From an uncultured Clostridia bacterium (lineage in GTDB: Bacteria > Bacillota > Clostridia > Christensenellales > Borkfalkiaceae), in contig CANQWO010000002.1 of the NCBI GenBank assembly GCA_947627565.1, forward strand, positions 1 through 64,000: 64,000 bases of DNA. Reading direction: 5' to 3'. The first letter of the stretch is position 1. Each line of letters opens with the position of its first letter. The translations under genes and the position numbers were made by a program. The notes under the pieces are model-generated. The model was not told the DNA's origin, did not search any database, and was given only the letters and a program-made list of their open reading frames with translations. This document shows, one piece after another, positions 21,133 to 32,500 of this stretch.

Positions 21133-23949
21133 TCAGCCGTGCGTCTTCTTTGCCTTGTATTCGCGGTAGAGCTCGTGCGGCCACTTGAACTTGAACTTCC
21201 TGACGACGATGTCGAGCAGGAACAGCACCATGGCCAAAATCATAAAGAGCATGGTGGGATCGAATTGCCGCTCGAGTGTGATGTCGAAGCCTTCGAAGAT
21301 ATCAAAGCGGTCCTCGATGGCCTCGATGAGTTTGCCGCCGCCCCTTGCCGCAAGGGACGAAAGCGAATCGCGGGCCGGAGCGTCCTCCGCTTCGGCGAAC
21401 AGATCGTATTCCTTCGAGAAGGAGAAGGATTTATAGGTCTCGAGGGTTTCAATGACAGTGCCGTCGGCCGCGCACTTTTCGAGGACGATGCGGTATGTTC
21501 CGCTTCGCTTGATCACAAAGGAGCATCCGCTGTATCCGTTCTCCTTCGTGAGGTATTCGGTAGCGTAAAAAGCCTTATCCGCCGTCGCCGGCGCCGTATT
21601 CAGAGAGAGGGCGTCCCCGCCCGCGACGGGCACGATCTCCGCCCGCACATACTCTCCTTCCTTCAGTTTGGCGTCCACGCTGAGCCGGTTGATATAGTTC
21701 CCCTCCGTGAGCGTGTATGTGATGTCCCGAGGATGGATGTTGTCCGTGGGCATCAGCCCTCCCACCAGATTGAGGAGGAACTTGCGGCCGTCGTCGTCGT
21801 GCATGAACTCCGAGGACCACCGCCCGTTGAGATCGCACATGAAGGAGCCGACGCTCCCCGCGCCGTATTTCCACTGCGCATAGATGGGAACGGAATACTG
21901 CCCCTCGAGAAGAAGGTAATCGCTGTCGCGGACCTTTACGCCGTAGAAGCCTCCGAGCTGGGCACGCATCTCGTCTCTGTCGTTGTCCGTGCCGTATTCA
22001 ACGCCGTTGAAGACGTTGGAGTGGGAATTGGTGACGATGGGATGGAAGGGCTCGGGCACGACCTCCTGAAGGGCGTGTTCGAGAAGATCCCCGCGGATCG
22101 TTTCGGCAACGTCGCTGAGCCTGCCGCTCGTTGCATACACTGTGCCGTGGCCGTGGTTTTCATCGGTAAGTTCTTGCATGGCTTGATAGGGCCCGCTTCC
22201 CTCGCTGAAAAATCCGATCACGGAGAGCGTCGTTCCGTTGGTTTCCCAGCAATTCTTCGCCTCGTCGAGATAGGACACCCTGTCGTTGCCCGCGGGTTCG
22301 CCGTCGGTGATGATCACGATGTGGCGGCGCTCCACCTCTTTGAGTTCGAAGAGGAGCTGTCTTGCACGCGCAATGGCCTGCGAATACAGCGTGCCGCCCG
22401 TGCTGTCGACGCTGTTGATGGCGTTGACAATGACGTCCTGCTGGGTAAATCTCGTCAGAGGGAGCACCACGCTGTAAGTGGTATCGAGGGTCATCAGGCC
22501 GAAGTAATCCCTGTCGGTAAGCACCTGGTTGCGCACAAGGTCGATGAGGCCCTCCTTGGACGCCGTGCGCCTGCTGACCCCGAATCCCGTGTTCGAATCC
22601 ATGGAACTCGAGGTATCGAGGATGAAAATCACGCCGACGGGCGGGGTATAGTTGATCGCCTGCACGGGCAGCATCTGTTGATAGAGCGTACCGCCCATAT
22701 CGTCGCGGTTGTATGCGTGCGCCGTATCCGGGTCGTCTTTCTCGCTTCCGCCCACCGTGAGCAGGCCGCCGCCGTACTCGCTTACATAGGTATTCAGAAG
22801 TCTGTCGAGCCCTTCATGGATCTGAAGGTCGGCATTGGAGACATTGTTGAGGATGACCTGGTCGTATTTTCTGAGCGTCTCGATATCGGACGGGATGTCG
22901 TCGCTCGCGACAAGGTTTTTGACGTCGATCTCATACTCCGCACCGTTGGTCGTGAGGAGGGAGACGAGCTCATTCGATTCCCCTTCAAAGCGCTCGAGGA
23001 TGAGCACCTTATTGAAGACTTCAAGATAGATATAGGCGAAATATTCGTCGTTGTCTTCGAGATTATCCCCCTGCTGACGGATGCGCACTTTGAGTTCATG
23101 GAGCCCCTGCGTCTCGAAGGTACAGCGGAAATTCACGAGCTGGCTCCCCTGAGGGAGATCCAGCGTCTGGGACGCCGTATCCTCGTTCAAAACGTTGTTG
23201 TCGTAGAGCTCGATGACGGTGTTCTTTGTGGCCGCTCTGCTCTTGAGCGAAACGCCGACGGTGCACTCCTCCCCCACGTTGACGTGATAATCGGGGAGCG
23301 CCACATCCACGACTTGCACGGTGTCATCGTACTCGGAGGAAACGCAGACGGCGTCCACGCGCACTCCCTGCGCGGCGATGGTGCCGATGACGGACGAGGC
23401 CGCTTCATCGGTCTCCTTTCCGTCGGTGATGAGCACGATCTTCGAGGTGCCCTTCCCCGAAAAGAGAGAGGCCGTATAATTGAGGGCGGCCGCGATGTTC
23501 GTGGCGCTCGTATCGGGCAGATCCGCCTTCCGATAGGCTTCGAACATGCCCGAAGTATCGTAGCCGAAGGGCACGGCATACACCTGATCGAAGCCGAAGG
23601 TGACGACCCCCGTCTTAAATCCGTCGTAGCCGCAGTCCTCGAGAATGGCCTGTACAAATTCATCGCGCCGCTCTGCGGACTCCTCCTCCGTATCGGAAAC
23701 ATCGACAAGCAGGAGAATTTCGTTATCGGGATTATCTACATGGTATGTGAAGATCATTCCCGAAAGGGCGCAAACGGAGAGGACCATCACCGCAAGGTGC
23801 AGCACGAGAGAGATGATGCGATTGCGCGTGCGGCGATATCGTTTCGCCACCCTGAAGTGGAGGATGAGAGGCACGACGATCGCGGGAATGAGCAACAAAA
23901 GCAACCAGCCCGACCACGGGTAGGCAAATTGGATCCGGAATTGACTCAC
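21133..23949 (-). CDS. VWA-domain membrane protein, N-terminal BatA-like TMs and VWA MIDAS
   Basis: MSQFRIQFAYPWSGWLLLLLIPAIVVPLILHF; VIFILDTSSSMDSNTGFG; C-terminal TM. Confidence 0.88.
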   Translation of the reverse strand: MSQFRIQFAYPWSGWLLLLLIPAIVVPLILHFRVAKRYRRTRNRIISLVLHLAVMVLSVCALSGMIFTYHVDNPDNEILLLVDVSDTEEESAERRDEFVQAILEDCGYDGFKTGVVTFGFDQVYAVPFGYDTSGMFEAYRKADLPDTSATNIAAALNYTASLFSGKGTSKIVLITDGKETDEAASSVIGTIAAQGVRVDAVCVSSEYDDTVQVVDVALPDYHVNVGEECTVGVSLKSRAATKNTVIELYDNNVLNEDTASQTLDLPQGSQLVNFRCTFETQGLHELKVRIRQQGDNLEDNDEYFAYIYLEVFNKVLILERFEGESNELVSLLTTNGAEYEIDVKNLVASDDIPSDIETLRKYDQVILNNVSNADLQIHEGLDRLLNTYVSEYGGGLLTVGGSEKDDPDTAHAYNRDDMGGTLYQQMLPVQAINYTPPVGVIFILDTSSSMDSNTGFGVSRRTASKEGLIDLVRNQVLTDRDYFGLMTLDTTYSVVLPLTRFTQQDVIVNAINSVDSTGGTLYSQAIARARQLLFELKEVERRHIVIITDGEPAGNDRVSYLDEAKNCWETNGTTLSVIGFFSEGSGPYQAMQELTDENHGHGTVYATSGRLSDVAETIRGDLLEHALQEVVPEPFHPIVTNSHSNVFNGVEYGTDNDRDEMRAQLGGFYGVKVRDSDYLLLEGQYSVPIYAQWKYGAGSVGSFMCDLNGRWSSEFMHDDDGRKFLLNLVGGLMPTDNIHPRDITYTLTEGNYINRLSVDAKLKEGEYVRAEIVPVAGGDALSLNTAPATADKAFYATEYLTKENGYSGCSFVIKRSGTYRIVLEKCAADGTVIETLETYKSFSFSKEYDLFAEAEDAPARDSLSSLAARGGGKLIEAIEDRFDIFEGFDITLERQFDPTMLFMILAMVLFLLDIVVRKFKFKWPHELYREYKAKKTHG

Positions 23950-23955
23950 TGCTCC

Positions 23956-26004
23956 TTACCTCCCCTCATGCGTGTGGAGCCACCACTCCGCAAATGCCAG
24001 CGCGACGAGCGCCGTCGCAAGATAGATGATGAGATCGGTGGCGATGTCTCCCTCCGCGAGCTTCTTATCGGGCTCGGCAAGGGAATCGCGGGACTTGAAA
24101 ATATCGCTTTCCTCGGCGGGCATCTTCACAAACACCTGCGCGGTGAGCGTCTGGTCATACCACGTCGTACATGTAAAGGTATACGTTCCGGGGAGGGTGA
24201 AGGCGATCTCGCCCGGAAATTCGGTGATCTCCTCCGAGAACGCCGCGGGCCCTGTCGCGGAGAGCGTTTCCCCGCGGGAATTGACTTCCACGCTGCCCCC
24301 CACTTCCGCGGAGAAATCCGAGACGATCCCGGGGAAGTAGTAATCGAAGAGGTTGAAGAAGAGTGCGCCCATCTCGATCTCGCGGGGAAGCGTCGAATTG
24401 TGCACGCTGAACGAAAGCACGGCCACCTGGTTCTTCTCATCCTTCCTCACCAAAAGAACGGGATCGGAATCGCACGTCATGAGGACGTCGTAGGAGGGAT
24501 CGCAGGTGAGCACTTTGTAGCTCGATACTCCGATCCTGTCCGGGACGAGTTTGAACCCGTTCGGATCGTTCATCACAAAGTGATTTTCGTTGTCCACGTC
24601 GGCCATGCACGACGTGAGCGTCTTGTTGAAGTCGTTGACGGAGATCACGCTGATGCCTGCCCCCGCCCAACCGACATTCGGATCGAGCAGGAAGACGACG
24701 CCGTCGCTCGGAAGAACTTCGGGCATGTCGTGTTCAAACACATAGAAATCAAAGCCGGTGAGCGCGGGTTCCTTGCCCTGCTGGACTTCCGTGATCTGCA
24801 CATCATAGCGTTGCAGACGGGAGAACGCGTTCTTCACCATGCCGAGGGCGCCGTTCACAAAGGGATTGGGGCCCGGATTGTCTCTATCGCTGCCGCTTGC
24901 GGGAATGCGCCGCGAACTTGCATACTGCACCTTCAAAACGGGCAGTCTGCCCCCGTAGAGATTGAAGCTGTCGTCCGCGCTGAGCGAATCGCCGCCCGTT
25001 CTCAGCGAGATATTGATGGATTGGAAGGTCTGGAAACGTTCCTCGATGCCCAACTCATGGTAGATCACGCCGGCGTCGTCCCCGCCGCTGCCGTAGCGGA
25101 AGACGATCTTCTTCACCGTATCCTTCTCACAGAAGACGGGTTTTAAGATGACGATGGGCTTTCTGTCGGGGTTGAGCTCCGTGACGTCGGGCCCCGAGAC
25201 CTCCACATAGAGATCGAGCTCGCGCGTCTTATTATAAGACGCGATCTCCACGGTGAGCTCGCAGTAGGTATCCACGATCTCGACCGAAGCGCCGAGCACC
25301 GCACCGTTCCATTCGGAAGCGTCGTTGACGTTCCTGATATGGATGTTCCGCCGCTCTTCAAGCTGTTCCGCATACGTCTCATCGTAGACCTCATCGGTAA
25401 AGAGATAGATGTCTGCGGACGGATTTTCTTCGAGCACTTTCTCGGTCAGTTTCATCGCGGCGTCGATCTCGGAAGTGCCGTAGTAGCAGGCTTGTTCGTT
25501 GTCGCGGAGCGCCCTGAGCTCCGAAAGAAGTTGCGCGCTTGCCTCGGGCGCCACACGGCGGCTCAGATAATCATCGGGCGAATCGTCCGCCACGATCACG
25601 GAGACCATGCCGCCCTTCGAGAACGTATCCGTTGCGAGGTCGATCACGGAATCCACAGCCCGCTGAAAACGCGTTTCGCCGTTCGTTTCGGCATACATGC
25701 TCGCCGAGGAATCAATGATGGCGATGACGTCGTTGCGGTCGGAGGCGTTGTGCTTCACCAAAGCGGGCTGTGCGAGAATGCCCGCAATGAAGGCGAGAAT
25801 GAGTACCTGAAAGATAAAGAGCAGGATATTCCTCAGTTTGCTGGTGGGAAGGCGGCGCTTTTTATAGCGCAGACTGAGCCTCCACACATAGGTGGTAGGG
25901 ATATGCTGCACGAGATAGTTGGGGCGGATGATATAGATGATAATGAGCGCCACGATGCCCAGGAGCCCCAAAAGCCCGAGGGGAAGCAAAAATTCAAAAC
26001 TCAT
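23956..26004 (-). CDS. BatA/VWA-domain membrane protein
   Basis: MSFEFLLPLGLLGLLGIVALIIIYIIRPN; DVIAIIDSSASMYAE MIDAS motif. Confidence 0.88.
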   Translation of the reverse strand: MSFEFLLPLGLLGLLGIVALIIIYIIRPNYLVQHIPTTYVWRLSLRYKKRRLPTSKLRNILLFIFQVLILAFIAGILAQPALVKHNASDRNDVIAIIDSSASMYAETNGETRFQRAVDSVIDLATDTFSKGGMVSVIVADDSPDDYLSRRVAPEASAQLLSELRALRDNEQACYYGTSEIDAAMKLTEKVLEENPSADIYLFTDEVYDETYAEQLEERRNIHIRNVNDASEWNGAVLGASVEIVDTYCELTVEIASYNKTRELDLYVEVSGPDVTELNPDRKPIVILKPVFCEKDTVKKIVFRYGSGGDDAGVIYHELGIEERFQTFQSINISLRTGGDSLSADDSFNLYGGRLPVLKVQYASSRRIPASGSDRDNPGPNPFVNGALGMVKNAFSRLQRYDVQITEVQQGKEPALTGFDFYVFEHDMPEVLPSDGVVFLLDPNVGWAGAGISVISVNDFNKTLTSCMADVDNENHFVMNDPNGFKLVPDRIGVSSYKVLTCDPSYDVLMTCDSDPVLLVRKDEKNQVAVLSFSVHNSTLPREIEMGALFFNLFDYYFPGIVSDFSAEVGGSVEVNSRGETLSATGPAAFSEEITEFPGEIAFTLPGTYTFTCTTWYDQTLTAQVFVKMPAEESDIFKSRDSLAEPDKKLAEGDIATDLIIYLATALVALAFAEWWLHTHEGR

Positions 26005-26900
26005 GATATCACACCTGCCTTCAGGAGTTCGCCGAAGAGCACCCGCTCGATGGGCGCGTCCGTGGAAACAGACATAAATCCGGCCCCTCTCTTCCTGCAA
26101 AACTGTTTCGCGTCCTCAATGAAGTCGTTGAGCGCTTCCCGGTATGCCTCCTGCATCGCACGGTTGATCCTCAGTTTCATGTTCTTCCCATCCGAGATGT
26201 CGGGAGCTTCGGAGTCCATCAGGTGCACTCTTCCGTCGTAGAGAGGATCGCGCTCCTCAGGCGTAAGCACTTGGATGACGAGCACCTGCCGCTTTTTATA
26301 GCACAGGAAATCCACTGCCTTTTTCCAATCATAGTCTGTGCAGAGATCGGAAATGATCACGGAGAGCCCGTTGTTTTCCGTCACGTTGGGACAGCCGGTC
26401 ACGCAGGCCTCGATGTCGACGTCTCCGTCAAATTCGAGATCGGAGAAGGAACCCATTGCCTTGAAGAAAGAATTTTTGCCCACAATGGTGCCGAAGGGGT
26501 TTTCCGCCCCTCCTTCCTTCATGAAGTGGAATGTGAGTTTATCCATATTCTGCACGGCGAGAAACCCGAGCGCGGCCGCCGCCATCACGGCATATTCCCC
26601 CTTCGCGGGGCAATCCAACCCCATCGAAGCGGAGCAGTCGAGAAAGATCTGCACGTGCATCTGGCGCTCATCCGTGAACAGGCGAAGATAGTACTTCTCA
26701 AAGCGGCTGAAAAGATTCCAGTCGATCCTGCGGATGTCGTCTCCCAACTGATACTCGCGGAAATCGGAAAATTCCACCGTCTGTCCGTAAGAGTTGACGA
26801 GGTGTTTTCCTCCGAAATATCCCGCGAGGTTGGATCTTAAATTCAATGACAACGTCTCCAGCCTGCTGAAGAAATTATCATTCAGTTTCTCAAGTTTCAT
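26001..26900 (-). CDS. DUF58 (VWA-like) protein
   Basis: GKHLVNSYGQTVEFSDFREYQLGDDIRRIDWNLFSRFEKYYLRLFTDERQMHVQIFLDCSASM, canonical DUF58. Confidence 0.93.
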   Translation of the reverse strand: MKLEKLNDNFFSRLETLSLNLRSNLAGYFGGKHLVNSYGQTVEFSDFREYQLGDDIRRIDWNLFSRFEKYYLRLFTDERQMHVQIFLDCSASMGLDCPAKGEYAVMAAAALGFLAVQNMDKLTFHFMKEGGAENPFGTIVGKNSFFKAMGSFSDLEFDGDVDIEACVTGCPNVTENNGLSVIISDLCTDYDWKKAVDFLCYKKRQVLVIQVLTPEERDPLYDGRVHLMDSEAPDISDGKNMKLRINRAMQEAYREALNDFIEDAKQFCRKRGAGFMSVSTDAPIERVLFGELLKAGVIS

Positions 26901-26980
26901 GCTTTTTGTGTTCTTATCGGCTGCGGGAGGGCTCTCGGCGAGTCCCCCTCTTCATAACGTGATGTCGCGGTGTAAAAGGC

Positions 26981-28039
26981 TTATTTCTTCGCAAAGAGGC
27001 CACGCTTTTTCTTGCCGTCCGCCTCGTCGGAGGGTTCCTCCGCGGCAGGCGACTTCATGCGCTTTCCGACCTCGCCGATGATCATCGTGATGATCTCGTC
27101 GGGCGTGACGCGCTCGGCGACCGCCTCGAAGTTCAGCTTGATGCGGTGACGGAGCACGGGATAGGCGAGCTCGTTGATATCCGAATAGGCCACGTTGAAT
27201 CTGCCCTTGATGAGCGCCATGACCTTGGCCGCCGAGATGAGCGCCTGTCCGGCACGAGGGCTCGCGCCAACGCGGACATACTTCTTCGCCGTCTCCGTTG
27301 CGCACTCGCTGTCGGGATGCGTGGCGGAGGTGAGCACCATGGCATAGCGGAGGACCTCCTGCGCCACGGGGATCTGGTTGGCCGTCTCGCGCATCCTGAG
27401 GAGCTGTTCGCCCGTGCAGGCCTTTTCGGCGACTTCCGCCATCGTCTTTTGGGTCAGCGTGACGATGTCCATCAGCTCGTTGAGGCTGGGATTGGGCACG
27501 AGGATCTTGAACATGAAGCGGTCCATCTGCGCCTCGGGGAGCGGATACGTACCGTCTTGCTCGATGGGGTTCTGCGTGGCGAGCACGAAGAAGGGCTCGG
27601 GAAGTTTTCTCGAAACGCCCATGACGGTAACGGTGTGCTCCTGCATCGCTTCGAGGAGGGCCGACTGCGTCTTGGGGGTCGCGCGGTTGATTTCATCCGC
27701 AAGGATGATGTTGTTGAACACGGGACCGGGTTGGAAGGAGAACTGCGAATTTCCGTCGTCGTCCTTCACGATGATGTTGGTACCCGTCACATCGGCGGGC
27801 ATGAGGTCGGGCGTGAACTGGATGCGCGCGAAGGGAAGGTCGAAGACCCTGCCGAGGCTTCTTACAAGTCTCGTTTTGCCGACGCCGGGCACGCCCTCCA
27901 AAAGCACGTTGCCGCCCGCGATCATTGCGATCACCGTACCCTGCACCACCTTTTCCTGGCCGATGATGTCCCGCGCGATCTGCGCAAAGATCATGTTGCA
28001 TTGGGTGCTAAATTCCTTGATGTCCTGTTCCGTTACCAT
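26981..28039 (-). CDS. MoxR-family AAA+ ATPase
   Basis: GGNVLLEGVPGVGKTRLVRSLG (Walker A), FNNIILADEINRATPKTQSALLEAMQE (Walker B). Confidence 0.96.
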   Translation of the reverse strand: MVTEQDIKEFSTQCNMIFAQIARDIIGQEKVVQGTVIAMIAGGNVLLEGVPGVGKTRLVRSLGRVFDLPFARIQFTPDLMPADVTGTNIIVKDDDGNSQFSFQPGPVFNNIILADEINRATPKTQSALLEAMQEHTVTVMGVSRKLPEPFFVLATQNPIEQDGTYPLPEAQMDRFMFKILVPNPSLNELMDIVTLTQKTMAEVAEKACTGEQLLRMRETANQIPVAQEVLRYAMVLTSATHPDSECATETAKKYVRVGASPRAGQALISAAKVMALIKGRFNVAYSDINELAYPVLRHRIKLNFEAVAERVTPDEIITMIIGEVGKRMKSPAAEEPSDEADGKKKRGLFAKK

Positions 28040-28069
28040 AATCTATTCACCTTTTCCTGGATTTTCCTT

Positions 28070-29191
28070 TTACGGGGTCTGTTCTCCCGATCCGCTTCCG
28101 CCCTTTTCGATGGACCCAAAATAGTCGTCGATCCATCCCTTGCGGTCGTCGTCGAGGCTGTCGTCGGAATCGAGCCGGCCGTTCGCCTCGTCCACGGCGT
28201 TGTCGTAATCGTCGCCGTAGTAGTGTTCGCCATCATAGATCTGTTGGTTGGCGTCGTTGCGGGAGCCGCCGCCCTGATTGCCTGCACCATCCCCGCTGCC
28301 GTTTTCCCCGGGATCCGCAGACTGCGACTGGTCGCCCTCATCGCCTTCGCCCTCATCGCCCGGCCCGCCTTCGCCGTTGGACGGAAGCTGCGGATCGGGC
28401 ACATCGATATCGTCGAGCTGTGCAAAGACGGCGTTCACGTTGAGATTGCCCGAGACGCCGACGTCCTTCCTGTAAGGGCTCATCACGCCGTCGGACCAAC
28501 GCACGAACACCCAATTCTCATCGGTATCGGGCAGCGCGTATACGGCGGGCGCGTCCTCCCCCTCTTTCACGGAGACGGGGCCCTCAAAGGGCGTTTCGGC
28601 CGTGAGGTCCTCGGTATAACACACGATCGTCCCCTCGCCTTCGAGCACGCCGTAGGAGACGGTATAGACGTTCTCCTTCGCGGTTACGTTCTCCGCGATT
28701 TTGATGGCGCTCGGGATGACGCCCGCGACGTGCAGGGCCTCCGTTGTGACGGAGCCGACGCCGAAAACGGCACACACGCAGAGCGCGACGATGAGCGACG
28801 TGGAGATCGCGATTTTGATGAGCGATTGGTCGACGCTCTTCACCGCTTTTTCGGTATCTTCGCGCTGCAAAAGGGCGATGTACGACTCATCGGCTTCGAG
28901 TTCGGCCATGGTGATCATGCGTTCCTCGAGGCCGAGCGCATCGACCCTGCGGGCGATGGCCTTTGCCGTGGGACGGTATTTTTTGAAATAAAAGAGCGGC
29001 GTGAGCGCGGCTATGACCGCGGCAAACGCAAGAAATCCGATCCAAAGCCCGGCTTTGAATCCGAAGATCCACGAGATCAATTCGATGAGAGCGAGAACGA
29101 CGCTTCCCGCGGCAAGGGAAATGAAGAGCGCTTTCAAAATTCCTTCGCTCGCGATGCGGCGATAATATTTTTTATAGAGCTCTTTCGCCAT
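28070..29191 (-). CDS. Hypothetical membrane protein with InlB-like extracytoplasmic segment, first gene of the MoxR/VWA operon
   Basis: Three N-terminal hydrophobic segments; NWVFVRWSDGVMSPYRKDVGVSGNLNVNAVF; acidic C-terminus. Confidence 0.7.
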   Translation of the reverse strand: MAKELYKKYYRRIASEGILKALFISLAAGSVVLALIELISWIFGFKAGLWIGFLAFAAVIAALTPLFYFKKYRPTAKAIARRVDALGLEERMITMAELEADESYIALLQREDTEKAVKSVDQSLIKIAISTSLIVALCVCAVFGVGSVTTEALHVAGVIPSAIKIAENVTAKENVYTVSYGVLEGEGTIVCYTEDLTAETPFEGPVSVKEGEDAPAVYALPDTDENWVFVRWSDGVMSPYRKDVGVSGNLNVNAVFAQLDDIDVPDPQLPSNGEGGPGDEGEGDEGDQSQSADPGENGSGDGAGNQGGGSRNDANQQIYDGEHYYGDDYDNAVDEANGRLDSDDSLDDDRKGWIDDYFGSIEKGGSGSGEQTP

Positions 29192-29496
29192 GATATGCCC
29201 TCCTTTTTATGAAAAATGATTATATACAGAGATTATACATACCCTTATAACAATTATATTATATAGGGGCAAATTTATCAAGTAAATACGGGCGCGAAAA
29301 TATCAAACGACAAGTTTTTATCTCATTTTCACTTTTCCTACAAATTTTTCAAAAAACACTCGCATTCTGAAAAAATCTTACAAACGAAAAATCCACGGAA
29401 ATCGCTCGCCGCCGCCCTCGGAAAATGTGCTCTCTGCGCCTCGCCAACGCCCGGAAGCGCCCCGCAAGAGCGCCCCAAACGCGGGCAAATAAAAGA

Positions 29497-29518
29497 GAGC
29501 CGCGCGTTGGCGCGGCTC
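29497..29518 (-). terminator. Terminator of the giant LRR gene
   Basis: GAGCCGCGC-GTTG-GCGCGGCTC; on the minus strand followed by TCTTTTATTT. Confidence 0.75.
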
Positions 29519-29566
29519 CCCGTTGGGTGATTTTGATGCTGTTTTCGCCCCAGAGAGGCGGCAGGA

Positions 29567-32500
29567 TCACGCTACGGTCCCCTCTTCGGCTCCCTCTTCG
29601 GTCCCCTCTTTGGGTCCCTCTTTGGGTTCCTCGGCCTCCTCCGTCTTGGGGAGCAGGGCCTTATAGTCGTCGAGGTTCTTGTAGTCTTCGAGCGTGGTGT
29701 CGCCGACAACGGTGAGGTTCTTGAGCGCAGCCCAGTTCTTTTGGACATCCGCAACTTTGCCGTCCGTGTAGACGGTGAAGCCCTTGCAGTTCGTGAACAC
29801 GTTGGCATTGAAGCCGGAAGTCGTCTTGGCGACCTGCATATCCTTGGGGATATACACGAGCTTGAGGTCGGCGCAATCCTTGAAGACATTCGTGCCGAGA
29901 GTCTTGAGCGCCGCGGGAAGTTCGATGTGCGTGATACCCGACCCCTCAAAGGCATTGTTGCCGATGACGGTGAGGGTTGCGGGCAGTTCCACAGACTTGA
30001 GCTTCGTGCAGCCCTTAAACAGTTCCTTACCGAATCCAACGAGATCGGTGGGCAGTTTCACAGAGGTGAGCTCGGCGCAGTTCGCGAACACAGAGCAAGC
30101 AGTAGTTGCGCTCGTCACTTTAGTGGTCGCAGACGAAGTTCCGAGATACAGAAGATTCTTGCAAGCGCTCATATCGATTGACGTGATGTGCGACCCATCA
30201 AAAGCCTGCGTTGCAACGATCTTCACGGTCTCCGGAAGCACGATGTCGCCGCTGAGTGGCATGCAGAATTGGGTACCGATCGCCTGCAATTTCGCAGGGA
30301 GCACAAAACCCTCGAGCTGCGTGCAGCCGTCAAAGAGGTGACCGCTGAGCCAGACGACGGTCTCGGGCAGCTTCACTTCGGTAAGCGCGGTACAGTTCTG
30401 GAACAGATATCCGTTCGCAACACTTGTAGGAAGCGTCGCCGAAGAAGTTCCGAGAGCCTGCAAGTTCGTCATGTTGCTCCAATCGACCTTCGAAAGTTTG
30501 GTGCCGACAAAGGTGTAGGACCCCGTATACTTCATGCTGGTGGGAAGCGTGATGTTCGCAAGCTCGGTGCACCCGTCGAAGGTATGAGAGCTTGTAAATC
30601 CTTCAAACACGGTATTGCCGTTGAAGTCGACCTCGGTAAGCGCAACGCACTTCGAGAAGGCATACTCGGCGATCTGTTTCAGGCCCTTCGGCAGTTTCAC
30701 GCTCTGGAGCGCATCGCATTCGGCGAACGCATATTTTTCGAGCAATTCGAGTTTGCACGCGTCTTCAAACACGACTTTCGTAAGCTGTTTGCATTGAGAG
30801 AACTGATGTCCGCCCTGTGTGGTACCTTCATTCCCCGCAAACGCCTCGATCTGCGCGGGGATCGTAACCTGTTTGATCGGAGTCTTTTCGAACGCGTGCC
30901 GTCCGATGGTAGTGACTTTGTTAAAGTTGATCGTGGTGATCCCGCTTCCGGAGAGGATGCCGGAACCCGTATCCTTCACGCAGTTCGGGAAGGTAAAGCT
31001 CGTGATCGCCGTGCAGTTCTGAAGCATGTAGTTCGGAAGTCTCTCCAAGTTGAAATCATCTGCGAAGGTCACGTTCTTCAGCTTTGCGTTGTTCGCAAGG
31101 AAGTAGGTGCCGATCGATTTTGCGTTGGGAACTTCGAAGTTCACAAACTGGCATCCGTCGAACACGTTGTTTCCGAAGGTGATATCGCTCGTGTTCTCGG
31201 GGAAATCGACCTCGGTGAGACCGCTGTTTTGGAACGCATAGTTGCCGATCGAGACATGCTCAGACTTGATCGTAAGTTTTGTGAGCGTTGTGATGTTCGC
31301 AAACACGCTTGCGTCAACGGTTTCGGTGCTTGCTCCGATGGTGAAGGAGGTGAGCGCCGTTCCCTTGAACGCATTGCTCTTGATCGCATGGACGTCGTTA
31401 AAATCGACGGTGGCGAGGCTTTCGCATCCGGAGAACATGTCGGACGGGATCGCATCCAATTCCGGCGCCTTGAAAGTGACCTTCTTGAGCGCGGTGCAGC
31501 CCGAGAACATGCCCGAGTATCCGCTGTAAGCGCTGGACGTCGCGACGTCGCTCATTCTGAAGCTCACGGGGAAGACGACTTCTTGCAGCGCGGTGCAGCC
31601 CTTGAACGCTTGCTTATAGAGTGCGTTCACGCCTTCGGGAATGGTGAGGCTGGTGAGCTGGGTGTTGTTCTCAAAGACGTTATCCCCCATGTTGGTGTAG
31701 GTATAGGAGGAGCTGTATCCCGTTACTTTGATGACAGGAAGGGTGAGCGACTTCAAGCCGCAGCCCGAGAATGCCTGTTTGCCGAAGACGGCGATGTTAT
31801 CGAGATTGATGGTCGTGAGCGCGGAGCAGCCCTCAAAGGCATTTGCGCCGATCGCGCCGACGGATGCGGGCAGCCGCACCGTGGTGAGAGACTTGCAATT
31901 CTTGAAGGTATTCTCAGCGCTGCTGTTCGCGCTGATTGCGAGCGTCCCGCCGATGCCCGTCATATCGGTCATCTGCGAGAGATCGAGGGTGGTGAGTGCG
32001 GTGCCTTCGAAGCCGCTCGTGCCGAGCGTAGTGATCGACTTCGGAAGTTTCACGGTCTCGAGCGCCCCATCGTTCTGGAACAGGAATCCGGCAGCCCCGC
32101 TCCCCGAGGAGATACCCAAATTCGTGCCGAGGATCTGCAGATTCTCGTTGCGGCTCAGATCGACGGAAGTGAGGCCGGGGCAGTTCTTGAACGCGGAAGC
32201 GCCGAGGTGCGTGAGGTGGCTCGTCGCCTCGAGGTTGATGGAGGCAAGATTGGTGCAGCCTGCGAAGGCCTTCCCTGCGATGCTCTCGAGCGCACTGCTC
32301 GCCTGAATGGTGACTTTTACAAGGTTCGTGCATCCCTCAAAGGCAGACTTGTTGATCGTCACGACGCTTGCGGGGATATAGACGGAGGTGATGCCCGTCT
32401 GATTTGCAAAGGCGCTTGCGCCGATCTCGAACGCGCCGAGCCCGATCGTGAGATCGCCCTCAATCGCGCCGAAGACCATCATGACGGAACCGTCTGCATC

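Noticed and set aside
21139-25146. 1335-aa plus-strand ORF
   Set aside because: Antisense to the two VWA genes; His/Glu/Arg-rich with no domain signature or RBS.
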